Source: F23-B02 sp963613665 (GTDB taxonomy: Bacteria; Bacillota; Clostridia; Oscillospirales; Oscillospiraceae). Taken from it: 64,000 nt of DNA. The position numbers and the translations under genes were made by a program. Each line of letters starts with the position of its first letter. Positions within the stretch are counted from its first letter, which is position 1. The stretch spans positions 1 to 64,000 of the forward strand of contig CAVEAL010000004.1 in NCBI GenBank assembly GCA_963613665.1, in the 5' to 3' direction. Positions 9,419 to 18,593 of the stretch are shown one piece after another. The notes beneath the pieces were generated by a model. That model saw only the letters and a program-made list of their open reading frames with translations. It ran no database searches and was not told where the DNA came from.

Positions 9419-9944
9419 GATAGAAGGGCTGGCCGTTATCGAGCCGACAGTCCATTGCGACGCGCGCGGATATTTCATGGAGACGTACAATCAAAATGAC
9501 ATGCGGGAAGCAGGACTGCATATGGCATTTGTGCAGGACAATCAGTCCATGTCAGGCAGGGGAGTGCTGCGCGGGCTGCACTATCAGATAAACCACCCGC
9601 AGGGCAAGCTGGTGAGGGTCATTTCCGGGAGCGTTTTTGATGTGGCGGTAGACCTCAGACCTGGCTCGCCGACCTTCGGAAAGTGGCACGGCGAGACACT
9701 TTCGGCTGAAAACAGGAAGCAGTTTTATATTCCGGAGGGCTTTGCCCACGGCTTTTATGTGCTCAGCGATACGGCTGAATTTGTCTATAAATGCACGGAT
9801 TTTTACCGCCCGGGAGACGAGGGCGGTCTGCGCTGGAACGATCCCGATATCGGGATAGAGTGGCCGCTTATACACGCAGCGGAGCCGATACTGTCCGAAA
9901 AGGATAAAATAAACCCGTTTTTACATGAACTGCAAATAAAATAA
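9390..9944 (+). CDS. rfbC: dTDP-4-dehydrorhamnose 3,5-epimerase
   Basis: RmlC is a cupin-fold epimerase acting before RmlD. RGLHYQ carries the catalytic His, and the core strands around GKLVRVISGSVFDVAVDLR and GFAHGF are intact. ATG at 9390 is chosen because AAGGAG is 7 bases upstream; the open frame extends to 9327 but that part only shadows rfbD. The 184-residue length is normal. It is the last gene of the operon, before a bidirectional terminator. The order A-B-D-C differs from the common A-C-B-D. Confidence 0.95.
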   Translation: MRQIRVTRCEIEGLAVIEPTVHCDARGYFMETYNQNDMREAGLHMAFVQDNQSMSGRGVLRGLHYQINHPQGKLVRVISGSVFDVAVDLRPGSPTFGKWHGETLSAENRKQFYIPEGFAHGFYVLSDTAEFVYKCTDFYRPGDEGGLRWNDPDIGIEWPLIHAAEPILSEKDKINPFLHELQIK

Positions 9945-9947
9945 ACG

Positions 9948-9980
9948 AAAAAAGAGCCCGGTAAGAACCGGGCTCTTTTT
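9948..9980. terminator. Bidirectional terminator between the rfb and bai operons
   Basis: AAAAAGAGCCCGGT pairs with ACCGGGCTCTTTTT around a short loop, giving T-runs on both strands for the convergent operons. Confidence 0.85.
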
Positions 9981-9994
9981 GCGTTATAGGGTTA

Positions 9995-10753
9995 TTACAG
10001 CCAGCCGCCGGAGACGTTCATCACATGTGCCGTGACGTACTTCGACTCGTCCGAAGCGAGGTAGAGCGCCATGTAAGCGATATCCATAGGCTCGCCCAGC
10101 CGCTTTATCATGCAGTTTGTCGTGTAGCGGGACTGCGTTTCAGGGGTGAGGAACTTCGCAACGGCCTCGGTAGCGATGATGCCGGGGTTGAGCACGTTGA
10201 CGCGAACGCCTGCGTGAGCGACCTGACGCGCCATCTGGCGGCTGAGGTGATTGATGCCGGATTTCGCAACGCCGTAGCCGACCTGCGTTTTATCGGGGCA
10301 GACGGCTGCGACCGAGCCGATGTTTATGATGCTGCCGGAGTGCTGCTTGAGCATTGCCTTGTTAAGCGCCTCCTGGCAGGCGTTGAACACCGTCGAGAGG
10401 TCAACGCACACGGTTTTTTCAAATTCCTTGTAGGTGCATTTGGTTATGTCAAGATCCTTGCGGGGATTTGATTCGCCGAAGTTGTTGACGAGAATATCGA
10501 GGCGGCCTTCCTTGGCAAGGCACTCGTTTATCATGCTTCTGTGTGTTGCGGGCTCGTGCGCTTCAAAATATACGAGTTCTGCCTGACCGCCGCGTGCACG
10601 GGCGGCTTCGACCGCGGCCTTGCCGGTCTCCATATTGCGGCAGGCGTAGTATACCTTTGCGCCCTCATCGACAAACAGATCGGCGATCGCGCGGCCTATG
10701 CCTCTGGTACATGCCGTTACCAGAGCTACTTTCCCTTCTAATCGGTTGCTCAT
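9995..10753 (-). CDS. hdhA: Probable 7alpha-hydroxysteroid dehydrogenase (SDR)
   Basis: This 252-residue classical short-chain dehydrogenase would interconvert 7alpha-hydroxy and 7-oxo bile acids. From memory its fingerprint is that of clostridial 7alpha-HSDH rather than generic SDRs: TRGIGRAIA at the cofactor site, ILVNNFG instead of NNAG, KDLDITK, and YGVAKSGIN with the catalytic YxxxK, ending in MNVSGGW. It is the last gene of the minus-strand bai operon. A 7alpha-HSDH inside a bai operon is not part of the C. scindens arrangement. Substrate is inferred from similarity and context. Confidence 0.7.
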   Translation of the reverse strand: MSNRLEGKVALVTACTRGIGRAIADLFVDEGAKVYYACRNMETGKAAVEAARARGGQAELVYFEAHEPATHRSMINECLAKEGRLDILVNNFGESNPRKDLDITKCTYKEFEKTVCVDLSTVFNACQEALNKAMLKQHSGSIINIGSVAAVCPDKTQVGYGVAKSGINHLSRQMARQVAHAGVRVNVLNPGIIATEAVAKFLTPETQSRYTTNCMIKRLGEPMDIAYMALYLASDESKYVTAHVMNVSGGWL

Positions 10754-10820
10754 ATTATGCGGTTCCTTTCTGATAAAATTTTAAAATGTGAGCTAAGAGC
10801 TGCTGCGTTAAAAAGACGTA

Positions 10821-11606
10821 TCAAAGATTTGCGCCGTAGTCCGCAACGATAGCCTGACCGTTTATGGGCGCCGAATCGTCGCTGCACAGGAACAGGAGTA
10901 TCTTTGCAATGTCAAGATCGGAGCAGGTGCCGACTGCCAGGGTGGAGTGACTGGCCGTGGATGCCTGCATTGCTTTTGCGGCCTTCGTGTATTTGCCTCT
11001 TGACTTCATGGCGCGCTGGGTCATCGGTGTCATGACGGTGCCGGGACATACGCAGTTTGCGCGGATCTTCTGCTCACCGTTTGCAAAACGCAGCGCGATA
11101 TGCTTGGTCAGTGAGATCTCGGCACCCTTGGAGACCGTATATGCGGCGCTGCCGTTGCCGGTCACACCGCCGACGGAGGCGACGGTCGCAATGGCGCCGT
11201 AGCCCTGAGCGACAAACTGCTTGACGATCGCGCGGGTAACATACATCGTACCCTTTACGTTTACGCCGAGAGTCATATCGAGGTCAGCGGTAAGAAAATC
11301 GTCGATAGGTCTCATCGCAACGTCGAGGACGCCTGCAATATTGGCCAGTGCGTCGATCCTGCCGTACTTTTCGATGCCCGCCGCGACTGCGGCCTTTACG
11401 GCATCGTTATCGGTAATGTTTACAACGGCAGATAAGACGTCTCCGCCTGCGGCTTTTATGCTCTCGGCGACGCTTGCAAGGTTTTCCTCGTGCATGTCAA
11501 CCATTATGACGCTTGCGCCCTCCTGAGCAAAGAGCTCGGCTGTTTTTGCGCCTATGCCGGAGCCTGCGCCGGTTACGAAACAGACCTTTCCATCGAGTCT
11601 ACCCAT
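10821..11606 (-). CDS. SDR oxidoreductase, probable hydroxysteroid dehydrogenase of unknown position
   Basis: The 261-residue short-chain dehydrogenase has TGAGSGIGAKT at the cofactor site, an acidic VDMH after beta-2 (suggesting NAD preference), ANIAG in place of NNAG, and AAYTVSKG with the catalytic Tyr and Lys. It sits between a baiF-type gene and the 7alpha-HSDH, with AAAGGAG before the ATG. I do not recognise it as BaiA or as the known clostridial 7alpha or 12alpha enzymes. Position (3, 7 or 12) and stereochemistry are open; a bile acid substrate is inferred from the operon. Confidence 0.7.
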   Translation of the reverse strand: MGRLDGKVCFVTGAGSGIGAKTAELFAQEGASVIMVDMHEENLASVAESIKAAGGDVLSAVVNITDNDAVKAAVAAGIEKYGRIDALANIAGVLDVAMRPIDDFLTADLDMTLGVNVKGTMYVTRAIVKQFVAQGYGAIATVASVGGVTGNGSAAYTVSKGAEISLTKHIALRFANGEQKIRANCVCPGTVMTPMTQRAMKSRGKYTKAAKAMQASTASHSTLAVGTCSDLDIAKILLFLCSDDSAPINGQAIVADYGANL

Positions 11607-11681
11607 TTGTTTCTCCTTTGCTGATAATGCAGAATAAATTATGCCGTGGGCGAGCCTTGTGCGGATGCCCGCCTGCTTGCT

Positions 11682-13043
11682 TTACTTTAGCGGCCATTCC
11701 ATGCCTATGCGCTCGCACTGACGCTCTGTATCCCAGAAAAAGCCCCAGTCGGGCAGATGCCGGATGCGTGCGGTGTCGGCAGGCGACCATGTAACGATCT
11801 CGCCTTTTTTGTACAGTGCGTCGATCTCCTCGTCGGTGTAGCCGAAGCTTTCGAGAACCTCGCGGTTGTGTTCGCCGAAGCAGGGAGCGGAGGCAACTAT
11901 CTGAGAGGGATTGTTTTTAAAGCGGTTCGTAATGCCTATGCCCTTCATGTCGCCGAATATCTGATCCTCCCACTCGACGAGGTTTTCGCGCTCGGCGTAC
12001 TGCGGATCGTTTTCGATGTCGCCGGGCTCATAGGCTCTCTGGTTGGGAATATTGGCCTTGTTGAATATCGCTTCAAGCTCGTCGCAGGTGTGCTCGGCAC
12101 AGAACTTTGCAAGAGCGGCGTCCGCCTTCTGACCCATGGGAGTGTTCAGCGGGAAGCCGGGGATGCCCTTCGGCAGACCCGGAGTGACGCCCGGAGTGCC
12201 GACACCGATAATGGGGTAGCCCTTTTCGACCGGACCGGGGCCGTTTATTGCGACGAAAAGCTGCTTGTTGTCCTTGGTGGTATAAAACGAGAAGCATGCG
12301 GCAAGGTCGGAGCGGTTGCCTGTGCGGTAGGGGACCGGCTCGCCGTCCTTGGGATAACCCTTGTTGTACCAGAGCACCGGATAATTATCGAGCAGGCGGA
12401 ACATGGTGTCGTACTGCGCGACATCGCAGGATTCGCCCTTGCCGGTCTTGAGCGCGTGAACATACGCGGACAGAGCCGTCATGCAGGCGTTGTAGGCCGT
12501 GACATAGTCGGACAGATACGGGTTTATCTTCAGCGGGGGAGAGTCGGGAGAAGCACCGTTCATGTACATATAGCCGCCCATCGCCTGACCGGAGACATCA
12601 TAGGATGCCTTGGATCTGTACGGGCCTGTCTGGCCGTAGCCGGAGACGTGGACTATGCACAGCTTGCTGTTGACGCCCCAGCATACCTCATCAGTCAGAC
12701 CCATGCGGGCATAGGTGCCGGCCTTGCTGGATTCTATCCATATGTCGGCCCATTCGAGGCATTTCTTGAATATCTTTTTTCCGGCGGGAGTGCGGGGGTT
12801 GCAGGTGATGGAAAACTCGTTGCGGTGGTTCTGCGACCAGCTTGTGGTGCCGCGTGTACCGCAGGATATCGTCGGCGCTTCCGACTGGAGGACCTTTGCA
12901 CCCATCTCGGCCATGAGGCAGCCGGCGAAGGGACCTGCGATGGCGGTTCCCGATACAAAGACCTTTACATCGTTCAGAACGCCGAAGTTCGGATATTCAT
13001 TGAATTTCTGCGTGAGCCTGCAGTCGATTTTTTTGAAACTCAT
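11682..13043 (-). CDS. baiF: BaiF/BaiK-type bile acid CoA transferase, copy 2
   Basis: The 453-residue class III CoA-transferase (CaiB/BaiF family) would move CoA from product bile acyl-CoA to a new bile acid, saving ATP. Family features include GTAIAGPFAG near residue 32, SQNHRNEFSI near 70, and INPYLSDYV with the likely catalytic Asp. The closest remembered match is BaiF (NHRNQLSM, KINPYLSDF, FGxxNR near the C-terminus) rather than carnitine CaiB. It aligns end to end with the neighbour at 13128-14489, so the pair is a tandem duplication. AAAAGGAGG precedes the ATG. Confidence 0.8.
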   Translation of the reverse strand: MSFKKIDCRLTQKFNEYPNFGVLNDVKVFVSGTAIAGPFAGCLMAEMGAKVLQSEAPTISCGTRGTTSWSQNHRNEFSITCNPRTPAGKKIFKKCLEWADIWIESSKAGTYARMGLTDEVCWGVNSKLCIVHVSGYGQTGPYRSKASYDVSGQAMGGYMYMNGASPDSPPLKINPYLSDYVTAYNACMTALSAYVHALKTGKGESCDVAQYDTMFRLLDNYPVLWYNKGYPKDGEPVPYRTGNRSDLAACFSFYTTKDNKQLFVAINGPGPVEKGYPIIGVGTPGVTPGLPKGIPGFPLNTPMGQKADAALAKFCAEHTCDELEAIFNKANIPNQRAYEPGDIENDPQYAERENLVEWEDQIFGDMKGIGITNRFKNNPSQIVASAPCFGEHNREVLESFGYTDEEIDALYKKGEIVTWSPADTARIRHLPDWGFFWDTERQCERIGMEWPLK

Positions 13044-13066
13044 ATGCTTTCAGCCTCCTTTTATTC

Positions 13067-13111
13067 GATAAGCTGCCATGAGCTGATACGGATCAGTAAT
13101 GGCAGCTTATC
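13067..13111. other. Perfect intercistronic hairpin between the two baiF copies
   Basis: GATAAGCTGCCAT and ATGGCAGCTTATC form a perfect 13-bp stem around a 19-base loop. There is no T-run on the minus strand, so it is probably not a terminator. It may be an RNA-stability or processing element. Confidence 0.6.
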
Positions 13112-13127
13112 ACGGATTACGATTTAA

Positions 13128-14489
13128 TTATTTTTTCTTGGGAGGATATTCGAGACCGATGCGCTTTGCCTGCCTCTCGGGATCCCAGAAGAAGTTCCAC
13201 TCAACGAAGTTCTTCCTCTTTGCGGTCTCTGCGGGTGTCCAGGTAGCAAGCTCGCCCTTCTTGTACAGGGCGTTGATCTCCTCCTCGGTGTAGCCGAAGC
13301 TCTCGAGGACTTCGCGGTTGTGCTCGCCGAAGCAGGGAGCGGAGGCAACGATCTGGGAAGGATTCTTCTTGAAGATATTGGTCAGGCCGATGCCCTTCAT
13401 GCGGCCGAAGCACTGGTCGTCCCATTCGACGATGTTTTCGCGTGCTTCGTACTGGGGATCCTTTTCGATGTCAGCCGGGCCGTAGGCTCTCTGGCAGGGA
13501 ATACCGGCCTTGTTGAAGATCTCTTCGAGCTCATCGCAGGTGTGCTCTGCGCAGAACTTTGCGCACAGCTCGTCTGCCTTCTTGCCGCGCGGGTCGAACA
13601 GCGGGAAGCCGGTGCACTCCTTCGGAACCTCGGGGCTGGTGCCGGGCTTGGGCATGCCGATGATGGGATAGCCGCGCTCTACGGGACCCTGACCGACGAT
13701 GGCGACGAACATTGCATTGCCTTCCTTGGTGTCGTAGAAGGAAAAGCAGGCGGCCATGTCGCTCTTGTTGCCGGTGCGGAAGGGTACGGGCTCACCCTGC
13801 TTGGGATAACCCTTGTTGAACCAGTTTGCGGGGTAGTTGTCGAGCAGACGGAACATGGTGTCGTACTGTGCAACGTCGCAGGAATCGCCCTCGCCGCTGT
13901 TCTTGGCGTTGATGTAGCCGGCCATTGCGCAGATGCAGGCGTTGTAAGCGGTGATGTAGTCGGAGAGATAGGGGTTTACCTTCAGCGGGCCGGAGGTGGG
14001 GGAGATGCCGTTCATGTACATGTAGCCGCCCATTGCCTGACCGGATACGTCGTAGGAAGGCTTGTTCTTGGACGGGCCGAACTGGCCGTAGCCGGAGACG
14101 TGCACGATTGAGAGCGCCTTGTTGTGCTTCCAGCAGACATCGTCGGTAAGACCGCGCTTTGCATAGGAGCCGGGACGGCCTGCCTCGATCCATATATCCG
14201 CCCACTCGATGCACTTGAGGAATATTTTCTTGCCGGCGGGAGTTGCGGAGTTAATGGTGATGGAGTATTCGTTGCGGTGGTTCTGGGACCATGCAAGAGT
14301 GCCGCGAGTCTGGCAGGCGATGGTGGGAGCCTCGGCCTGGAGGACCTTTGCACCCATCTCGGCCATCAGGGAGCCGGCGAAGGGGCCTGCGATGTTGGTG
14401 CCGGTAACGAAAACCTTGACACCCTTGAGAACGCCGAACTCGGGATACTCGTTGAATTTCTGAGTCAACTTGTTGTCGATCTGTTTCAT
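13128..14489 (-). CDS. baiF: BaiF/BaiK-type bile acid CoA transferase, copy 1
   Basis: The 453-residue class III CoA-transferase is transcribed directly after baiG. Matching features are TNIAGPFAGSLMAEMGAKVL (31-50), SQNHRNEYSI (68-77), SYDVSGQAMGG (145-155) and VNPYLSDY, whose Asp177 should form the aspartyl-CoA intermediate. C. scindens carries two such enzymes, BaiF and BaiK; which copy corresponds to which cannot be decided here. AAAGGAA precedes the ATG. Confidence 0.82.
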   Translation of the reverse strand: MKQIDNKLTQKFNEYPEFGVLKGVKVFVTGTNIAGPFAGSLMAEMGAKVLQAEAPTIACQTRGTLAWSQNHRNEYSITINSATPAGKKIFLKCIEWADIWIEAGRPGSYAKRGLTDDVCWKHNKALSIVHVSGYGQFGPSKNKPSYDVSGQAMGGYMYMNGISPTSGPLKVNPYLSDYITAYNACICAMAGYINAKNSGEGDSCDVAQYDTMFRLLDNYPANWFNKGYPKQGEPVPFRTGNKSDMAACFSFYDTKEGNAMFVAIVGQGPVERGYPIIGMPKPGTSPEVPKECTGFPLFDPRGKKADELCAKFCAEHTCDELEEIFNKAGIPCQRAYGPADIEKDPQYEARENIVEWDDQCFGRMKGIGLTNIFKKNPSQIVASAPCFGEHNREVLESFGYTEEEINALYKKGELATWTPAETAKRKNFVEWNFFWDPERQAKRIGLEYPPKKK

Positions 14490-14540
14490 TGAGAAATTCC
14501 TTTCTTTAATTTTGTATTAACTATCCTGTCTGAACAGGTA

Positions 14541-15962
14541 TCAGGTCTTGGGTTCTGCCTTTGCGTGCACGGTGGGCAGCATGAAGCAGACGATGATGCC
14601 GACCGCAACGCAGGCCAGCTGGACGAGTGCCACGGAGTGCAGGGCGCTGACTGCGGCTGCGGGAACCGCCATACCGGTCTCAGCCTTGGCAGCCATGCCG
14701 GTGACGAACATGGGCACAAAGATGGCAACTCCGAAGGGAGAGCACATATCCTTAAAGACGTTGAACGTGCCGGAAGCGGAGGCAGACTCCGTAGGAGCGA
14801 CGCCGGAGAGCGCGACCTTCATGAAGATAGTCGTATTGCCGCCGAGGCCGAGGCCGACGAAGAACAGTGCGCCGCCCATGGTGAGCAGGCCTGCGGTTTC
14901 GCCGATGAGAAGCATGATGCCGGAGCCGATCGCAACGAAGACGAGTGCGATAACCGCGACCGTTCTGGGCTCTTTCTTATCGGCCATGGGTCCGAGGACG
15001 ATGGTGCCGATAGCCATGCCGAGGTATTCAATGCTCATAGCGACAGCGGCAACCGAGGCCTTGTCGATAGCGTAGCCGAAGCGGATGATCTCGGTCAGGC
15101 ATGCGGTCATAAGACCCTGGGTGAGGAACATAACGATAACGGGAAGAACAAAGTTCTTGCGGGTGATGAACTTGCCGTTGAGGATGGGGCTTGCAGACTT
15201 CTTCTCGACAGCGTAGAGGATGAAGAAGGAGACGACTGCAACGCCGAGAGCCGCGAGGGTAGTCACATTGACCCAGCCGTTCTGCTGGCCGAAGGTGGGA
15301 ACGCAGACAAGTGCGCCGAACATGAGCAGAACGAATGCGGCGCCTGCCCAGTCAAAGCCCTTCATGGAGCCCTTGGGAACGTTGGGGTTATCCTTGACCT
15401 TGACAAAGCAGATGGCAAGGGAGATAACGCACAGTGCAACGCAGATCCACATGACTATGCGCCATGCATCGGCGGTGCCGATAAGCTTCATGACGATGCC
15501 GCCGAGGGTAGGTCCGAAGATGACCATGCCGCAGGCAAGCGCCATGTAGATAGTGAAGCCCTGACCCATCTTCTCGGGAGGGAACTCGGTCATGATGTAA
15601 GCCATGACGACGGGGGCAATACCGGCAGCGCCGATACCGACCATGAAACGGAATACGAGCAGCAGGGGAATGTTCTGCGGGCAGATGGCGATCAGTGCCT
15701 GACCGACGGTGTAAAGGCACATGGCGCCGAGCAGGACCTTTCTGCGACCGATAGCGCCGCCGAGCTTGCCCATGATAGGTGCCATTGCGGCTGCTGCCAG
15801 AGAATATGCAAGGGTTATGAAAGTCAAAGAGGTGTCGGCATTCCACGCCGTTGTTATGGCGGTGGGAACGGAGGCCGTAAAGCCGCCGCAGAGGCTGAGT
15901 ACCGCAGCCGCTATCGCGTACGGCACGAAGCCCTTCATATAAGTATTGTTTTTGTTTGCCAT
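14541..15962 (-). CDS. baiG: BaiG-type bile acid uptake transporter (MFS)
   Basis: The 473-residue major facilitator protein has about 14 predicted membrane segments. A signature-like stretch GKLGGAIGRRKVLLG lies between segments 2 and 3, and GPMADKKEPRTV between the halves. Its size agrees with BaiG, the proton-driven bile acid importer of C. scindens, and it lies between baiB and baiF. The ATG at 15962 has AGGAG at good spacing; the frame continues upstream without a better start. Transport of bile acids is inferred from context; a DHA2-type drug exporter is the alternative. Confidence 0.72.
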   Translation of the reverse strand: MANKNNTYMKGFVPYAIAAAVLSLCGGFTASVPTAITTAWNADTSLTFITLAYSLAAAAMAPIMGKLGGAIGRRKVLLGAMCLYTVGQALIAICPQNIPLLLVFRFMVGIGAAGIAPVVMAYIMTEFPPEKMGQGFTIYMALACGMVIFGPTLGGIVMKLIGTADAWRIVMWICVALCVISLAICFVKVKDNPNVPKGSMKGFDWAGAAFVLLMFGALVCVPTFGQQNGWVNVTTLAALGVAVVSFFILYAVEKKSASPILNGKFITRKNFVLPVIVMFLTQGLMTACLTEIIRFGYAIDKASVAAVAMSIEYLGMAIGTIVLGPMADKKEPRTVAVIALVFVAIGSGIMLLIGETAGLLTMGGALFFVGLGLGGNTTIFMKVALSGVAPTESASASGTFNVFKDMCSPFGVAIFVPMFVTGMAAKAETGMAVPAAAVSALHSVALVQLACVAVGIIVCFMLPTVHAKAEPKT

Positions 15963-16034
15963 GTTTTTTCTCCTAAGTCTCAATATTGTTGAGGTTCTCA
16001 AACTGACCGGTCAATTTTGTTCCGTGCAGCCGTG

Positions 16035-17558
16035 TCAGAAGCCTTTTTTGAGGCTTTCCTCGATGATCCGGCTGCGCACGACCTTCCCGTTTTCATTGTG
16101 CGGGATATGGTCGGTAAATTCAATTGATTTCGGGATCTTGTACGGGGGGAGATAGTTAAGCGCAAATTTGATAAGCTCCTTTGAAGTCATCGGCTCGCTC
16201 GTTTCGACAAGAGCATGTATGCGGTGCCCCCAGTCCTTATCGGGGAGACCGACCACTACGGCATCGACGACCTTGGAGTGCTTTTCCAGCACCGTCTCCA
16301 CCTCTGCGGCAAATACGTTTTCACCGCCGGTGACGATCATGTCGCTGCGCCTGTCGGCAAAGTAGAGGTATCCGTCTTCATCGACATAGCCCATATCGCC
16401 GACGCTTTTATAGCCATTGCCGTCGCTTTCTATCGGAGCAATGTTCATATATTCGACCTTGGGACTGTTTTCGCCCCAAGACATATATATGTTGCCTGTC
16501 TCTCCGACGGGGAGCTCCTTTCCGTTATCGTCACGGATGGATATCCTGCCGCAGAGCATTCTGCCGACGCTGCCCGGGTGACTGAGCCACTCGTCGCCGC
16601 GGATGTGCGTCATGCCTACGCATTCGGTCATCGAATAGATCTCATACAGCCTTTCCGGGCCGAGTACCTCGAGCCATTCGCGCTTGAGGTCTGCCGAGCA
16701 CACCCCGCCCGTATGGCACAGCACCTTCAGACTGTCCAGATCATCCGCGCAGAAGCCGGGCATTCTGATTATGCGCTGCATGAGCGTCGGTACCATCTGA
16801 ACGTATTCTATACGGTACTTCTTTATGGAGCCGACTATCGTAGCGGCATCGAGGCTTGCCGGCATGACGAGCGTGTTGCCGCAGTACAGTCCGTTGAATG
16901 CTGCCGAGTGCGGAGCTCCGTGAAAAAGGGGCCCTGCGAGCAGCTGGCGCATTTCAAAGCCCATGCCCGATACGGTGAACCATGCCTTCAGTCCCTCGTC
17001 ACTCTCTCCGGCAGGCATATTCTGCTGGATGACCTTCGTCTTGCCGCTGGTACCGCCTGAGCAGTTGGCGAGATTGGGAACGGCAAGTATATCGGGCGGC
17101 ATTTCGTCCGACAGACCGGCGCAGAGCTCGCGGAGCTCCGACGTGCTGAGCGAGGGGTAGCCCGCGGGCCGCTTTCTGTTCGTCACGACCAGAGCCGGAG
17201 CGACGCAGCCGCATATCTCGGCCATGTTGCGCTGCGGAACGCGGTTGGATACCGGAACATAGCATGCTCCCGCCTTCCAGATGCCGAAAGCAAGCGCTAT
17301 ATGAGTCGGAATATTGGAGAGCGCCGTCAGAACGCTTTTGCCCGGACCGATGCCCTGAGCGATGAGATACCATGCAATGCGGTTTGAAAGCGTTTCAAGT
17401 TCGCGCCACGTCATTACGCTTTCCTTGTTTTCGGGAGAAATGTATATGATCGCAGGAGCATCCGGCTTAACGGCGGCTATGTTGGCAAGCTGACGGCCGG
17501 GAGTAAAAAAGCTTTCCGTACCTTTATTGAAAATGTTGAGGTGTGATGTGCTCTCCAT
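16035..17558 (-). CDS. baiB: Bile acid-CoA ligase BaiB
   Basis: The 507-residue adenylate-forming enzyme activates C24 bile acids to CoA thioesters. It shares with remembered BaiB FTPGRQL near the N-terminus, SGGTSGK (the ATP loop, about residue 170), GPLFHGAPHSAAFNGL, QMVPTLM, LCHTGGVCS, YSMTE and the C-terminal catalytic lysine in NENGK. This is a specific match, beyond that of a generic acyl-CoA ligase. It lies between baiA and baiG, with GGGAG upstream of the ATG. Confidence 0.9.
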   Translation of the reverse strand: MESTSHLNIFNKGTESFFTPGRQLANIAAVKPDAPAIIYISPENKESVMTWRELETLSNRIAWYLIAQGIGPGKSVLTALSNIPTHIALAFGIWKAGACYVPVSNRVPQRNMAEICGCVAPALVVTNRKRPAGYPSLSTSELRELCAGLSDEMPPDILAVPNLANCSGGTSGKTKVIQQNMPAGESDEGLKAWFTVSGMGFEMRQLLAGPLFHGAPHSAAFNGLYCGNTLVMPASLDAATIVGSIKKYRIEYVQMVPTLMQRIIRMPGFCADDLDSLKVLCHTGGVCSADLKREWLEVLGPERLYEIYSMTECVGMTHIRGDEWLSHPGSVGRMLCGRISIRDDNGKELPVGETGNIYMSWGENSPKVEYMNIAPIESDGNGYKSVGDMGYVDEDGYLYFADRRSDMIVTGGENVFAAEVETVLEKHSKVVDAVVVGLPDKDWGHRIHALVETSEPMTSKELIKFALNYLPPYKIPKSIEFTDHIPHNENGKVVRSRIIEESLKKGF

Positions 17559-17617
17559 GATGACAGACTCCCATTAATTCTTGTTTATACGGACCGGCTG
17601 CAGCCGGAGCCGGAAAA

Positions 17618-18385
17618 TTATGCGGGCTGGTTGTTGGGACGGTAGCCGCCGTCGATCTGGAGGCAGATACCGGTGATGTAGGATGCTGCGCTGGAGGAGA
17701 GGAACATGATGCCGTTGGCAATGTCCTCAGGCTGTGCAAAACGCTTGATGGGGATGGTGTCGCCGATGGAATCCTTTGCAAACTGCGGAAGATTTGCAAC
17801 GAGGTCGGTCGCTACGACGCCGGGTGCTACTGCGTTGCAGCGCACGCCCTTGTTGGCGAATGCGTAAGCGATGGACTTGGTCATGGCGATAAGTCCGGCC
17901 TTGGATGCGGGGTAGGGCAGACCGGTGGCGGGGCTGTAAATGCCTGCAACGGAGGCGGTGTTCACGATGCAGCCCTTGGTCTTTACGAGGTAAGGAATGG
18001 CATACTTGCTCATGGTGTAGGGGGCCTTCATGTTAAGATCACAGACGGAATCCCACTCGGACTGCTTGAGCTTTGTAAGCCAGGTGCTGGAGTCAATGCC
18101 GGCGTTGTTGACGAGAACGTCAAGACGGCCCCACTTTGCCTCGATCTCCTTGTACAGCTCCTGAACAGCCTTGTAGTCGCACAGGTCGATGGCCTTGGTC
18201 ATGACTTCGTAATCGGGGTTGATCTCCTTGAGCGCGGCCAGCGCCTTTGCGCCGGTCTCTTCATAGTGGCTGAGGAAATAGACCTTTGCACCTGCGGCGA
18301 GAAAGCCCTTGACTGCTGCAAAGCCGATGCCGCGGCTGCCGCCGGTTACCAATACTACCTTACCGTTGAATTCATTTTCAAACAT
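17618..18385 (-). CDS. baiA: 3alpha-hydroxysteroid (bile acyl-CoA) dehydrogenase BaiA
   Basis: The 255-residue NAD(H)-dependent short-chain dehydrogenase would oxidise the 3alpha-hydroxyl of cholyl-CoA. Shared BaiA features are GGSRGIGFAAVKGF at the cofactor site, WGRLDVLVNNAGI, NTASVAGI, YPASKAGLI (catalytic Tyr/Lys), VAPGVVATD and the terminal IDGGYRP. It is the first gene of the seven-gene minus-strand operon. AGAAAGGAA lies upstream of the ATG, and the leader holds a hairpin and a possible extended -10. Confidence 0.87.
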   Translation of the reverse strand: MFENEFNGKVVLVTGGSRGIGFAAVKGFLAAGAKVYFLSHYEETGAKALAALKEINPDYEVMTKAIDLCDYKAVQELYKEIEAKWGRLDVLVNNAGIDSSTWLTKLKQSEWDSVCDLNMKAPYTMSKYAIPYLVKTKGCIVNTASVAGIYSPATGLPYPASKAGLIAMTKSIAYAFANKGVRCNAVAPGVVATDLVANLPQFAKDSIGDTIPIKRFAQPEDIANGIMFLSSSAASYITGICLQIDGGYRPNNQPA

Positions 18386-18423
18386 TTCGATATTCCTTTC
18401 TTAATACAAGTTTTTTACGTTTT

Positions 18424-18495
18424 TCCGGAGCTTTCCCGTAACTCCGGATCAGTATTACCGGTATTGCTTCGTTATGGAACGATAATATTTTAACA
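18424..18495 (-). promoter_or_regulatory. Possible extended -10 and leader hairpin of the baiA operon
   Basis: On the minus strand TGTTAAAAT (18495-18487) fits an extended -10 with no good -35, as expected for an activated promoter. In the leader TCCGGAG (18424-18430) pairs with CTCCGGA (18442-18448); no T-run follows, so it is not a terminator. Confidence 0.35.
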
Positions 18496-18593
18496 TTGTT
18501 TTTTCGACAGTTTAGGGCTTTTCTTTAGGCTTTTATTCAGTTATTCCTGACAAAAAATCGAGACTGGCAAACACTGATCTGCACAATAATTAA

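Noticed and set aside
11682..17558. Carnitine (cai-type) metabolism as the function of the CoA-transferase/ligase genes
   Set aside because: The ligase matches BaiB specifically, and BaiE, BaiCD and BaiH lie alongside; no carnitine dehydratase (CaiD-like crotonase) is present.
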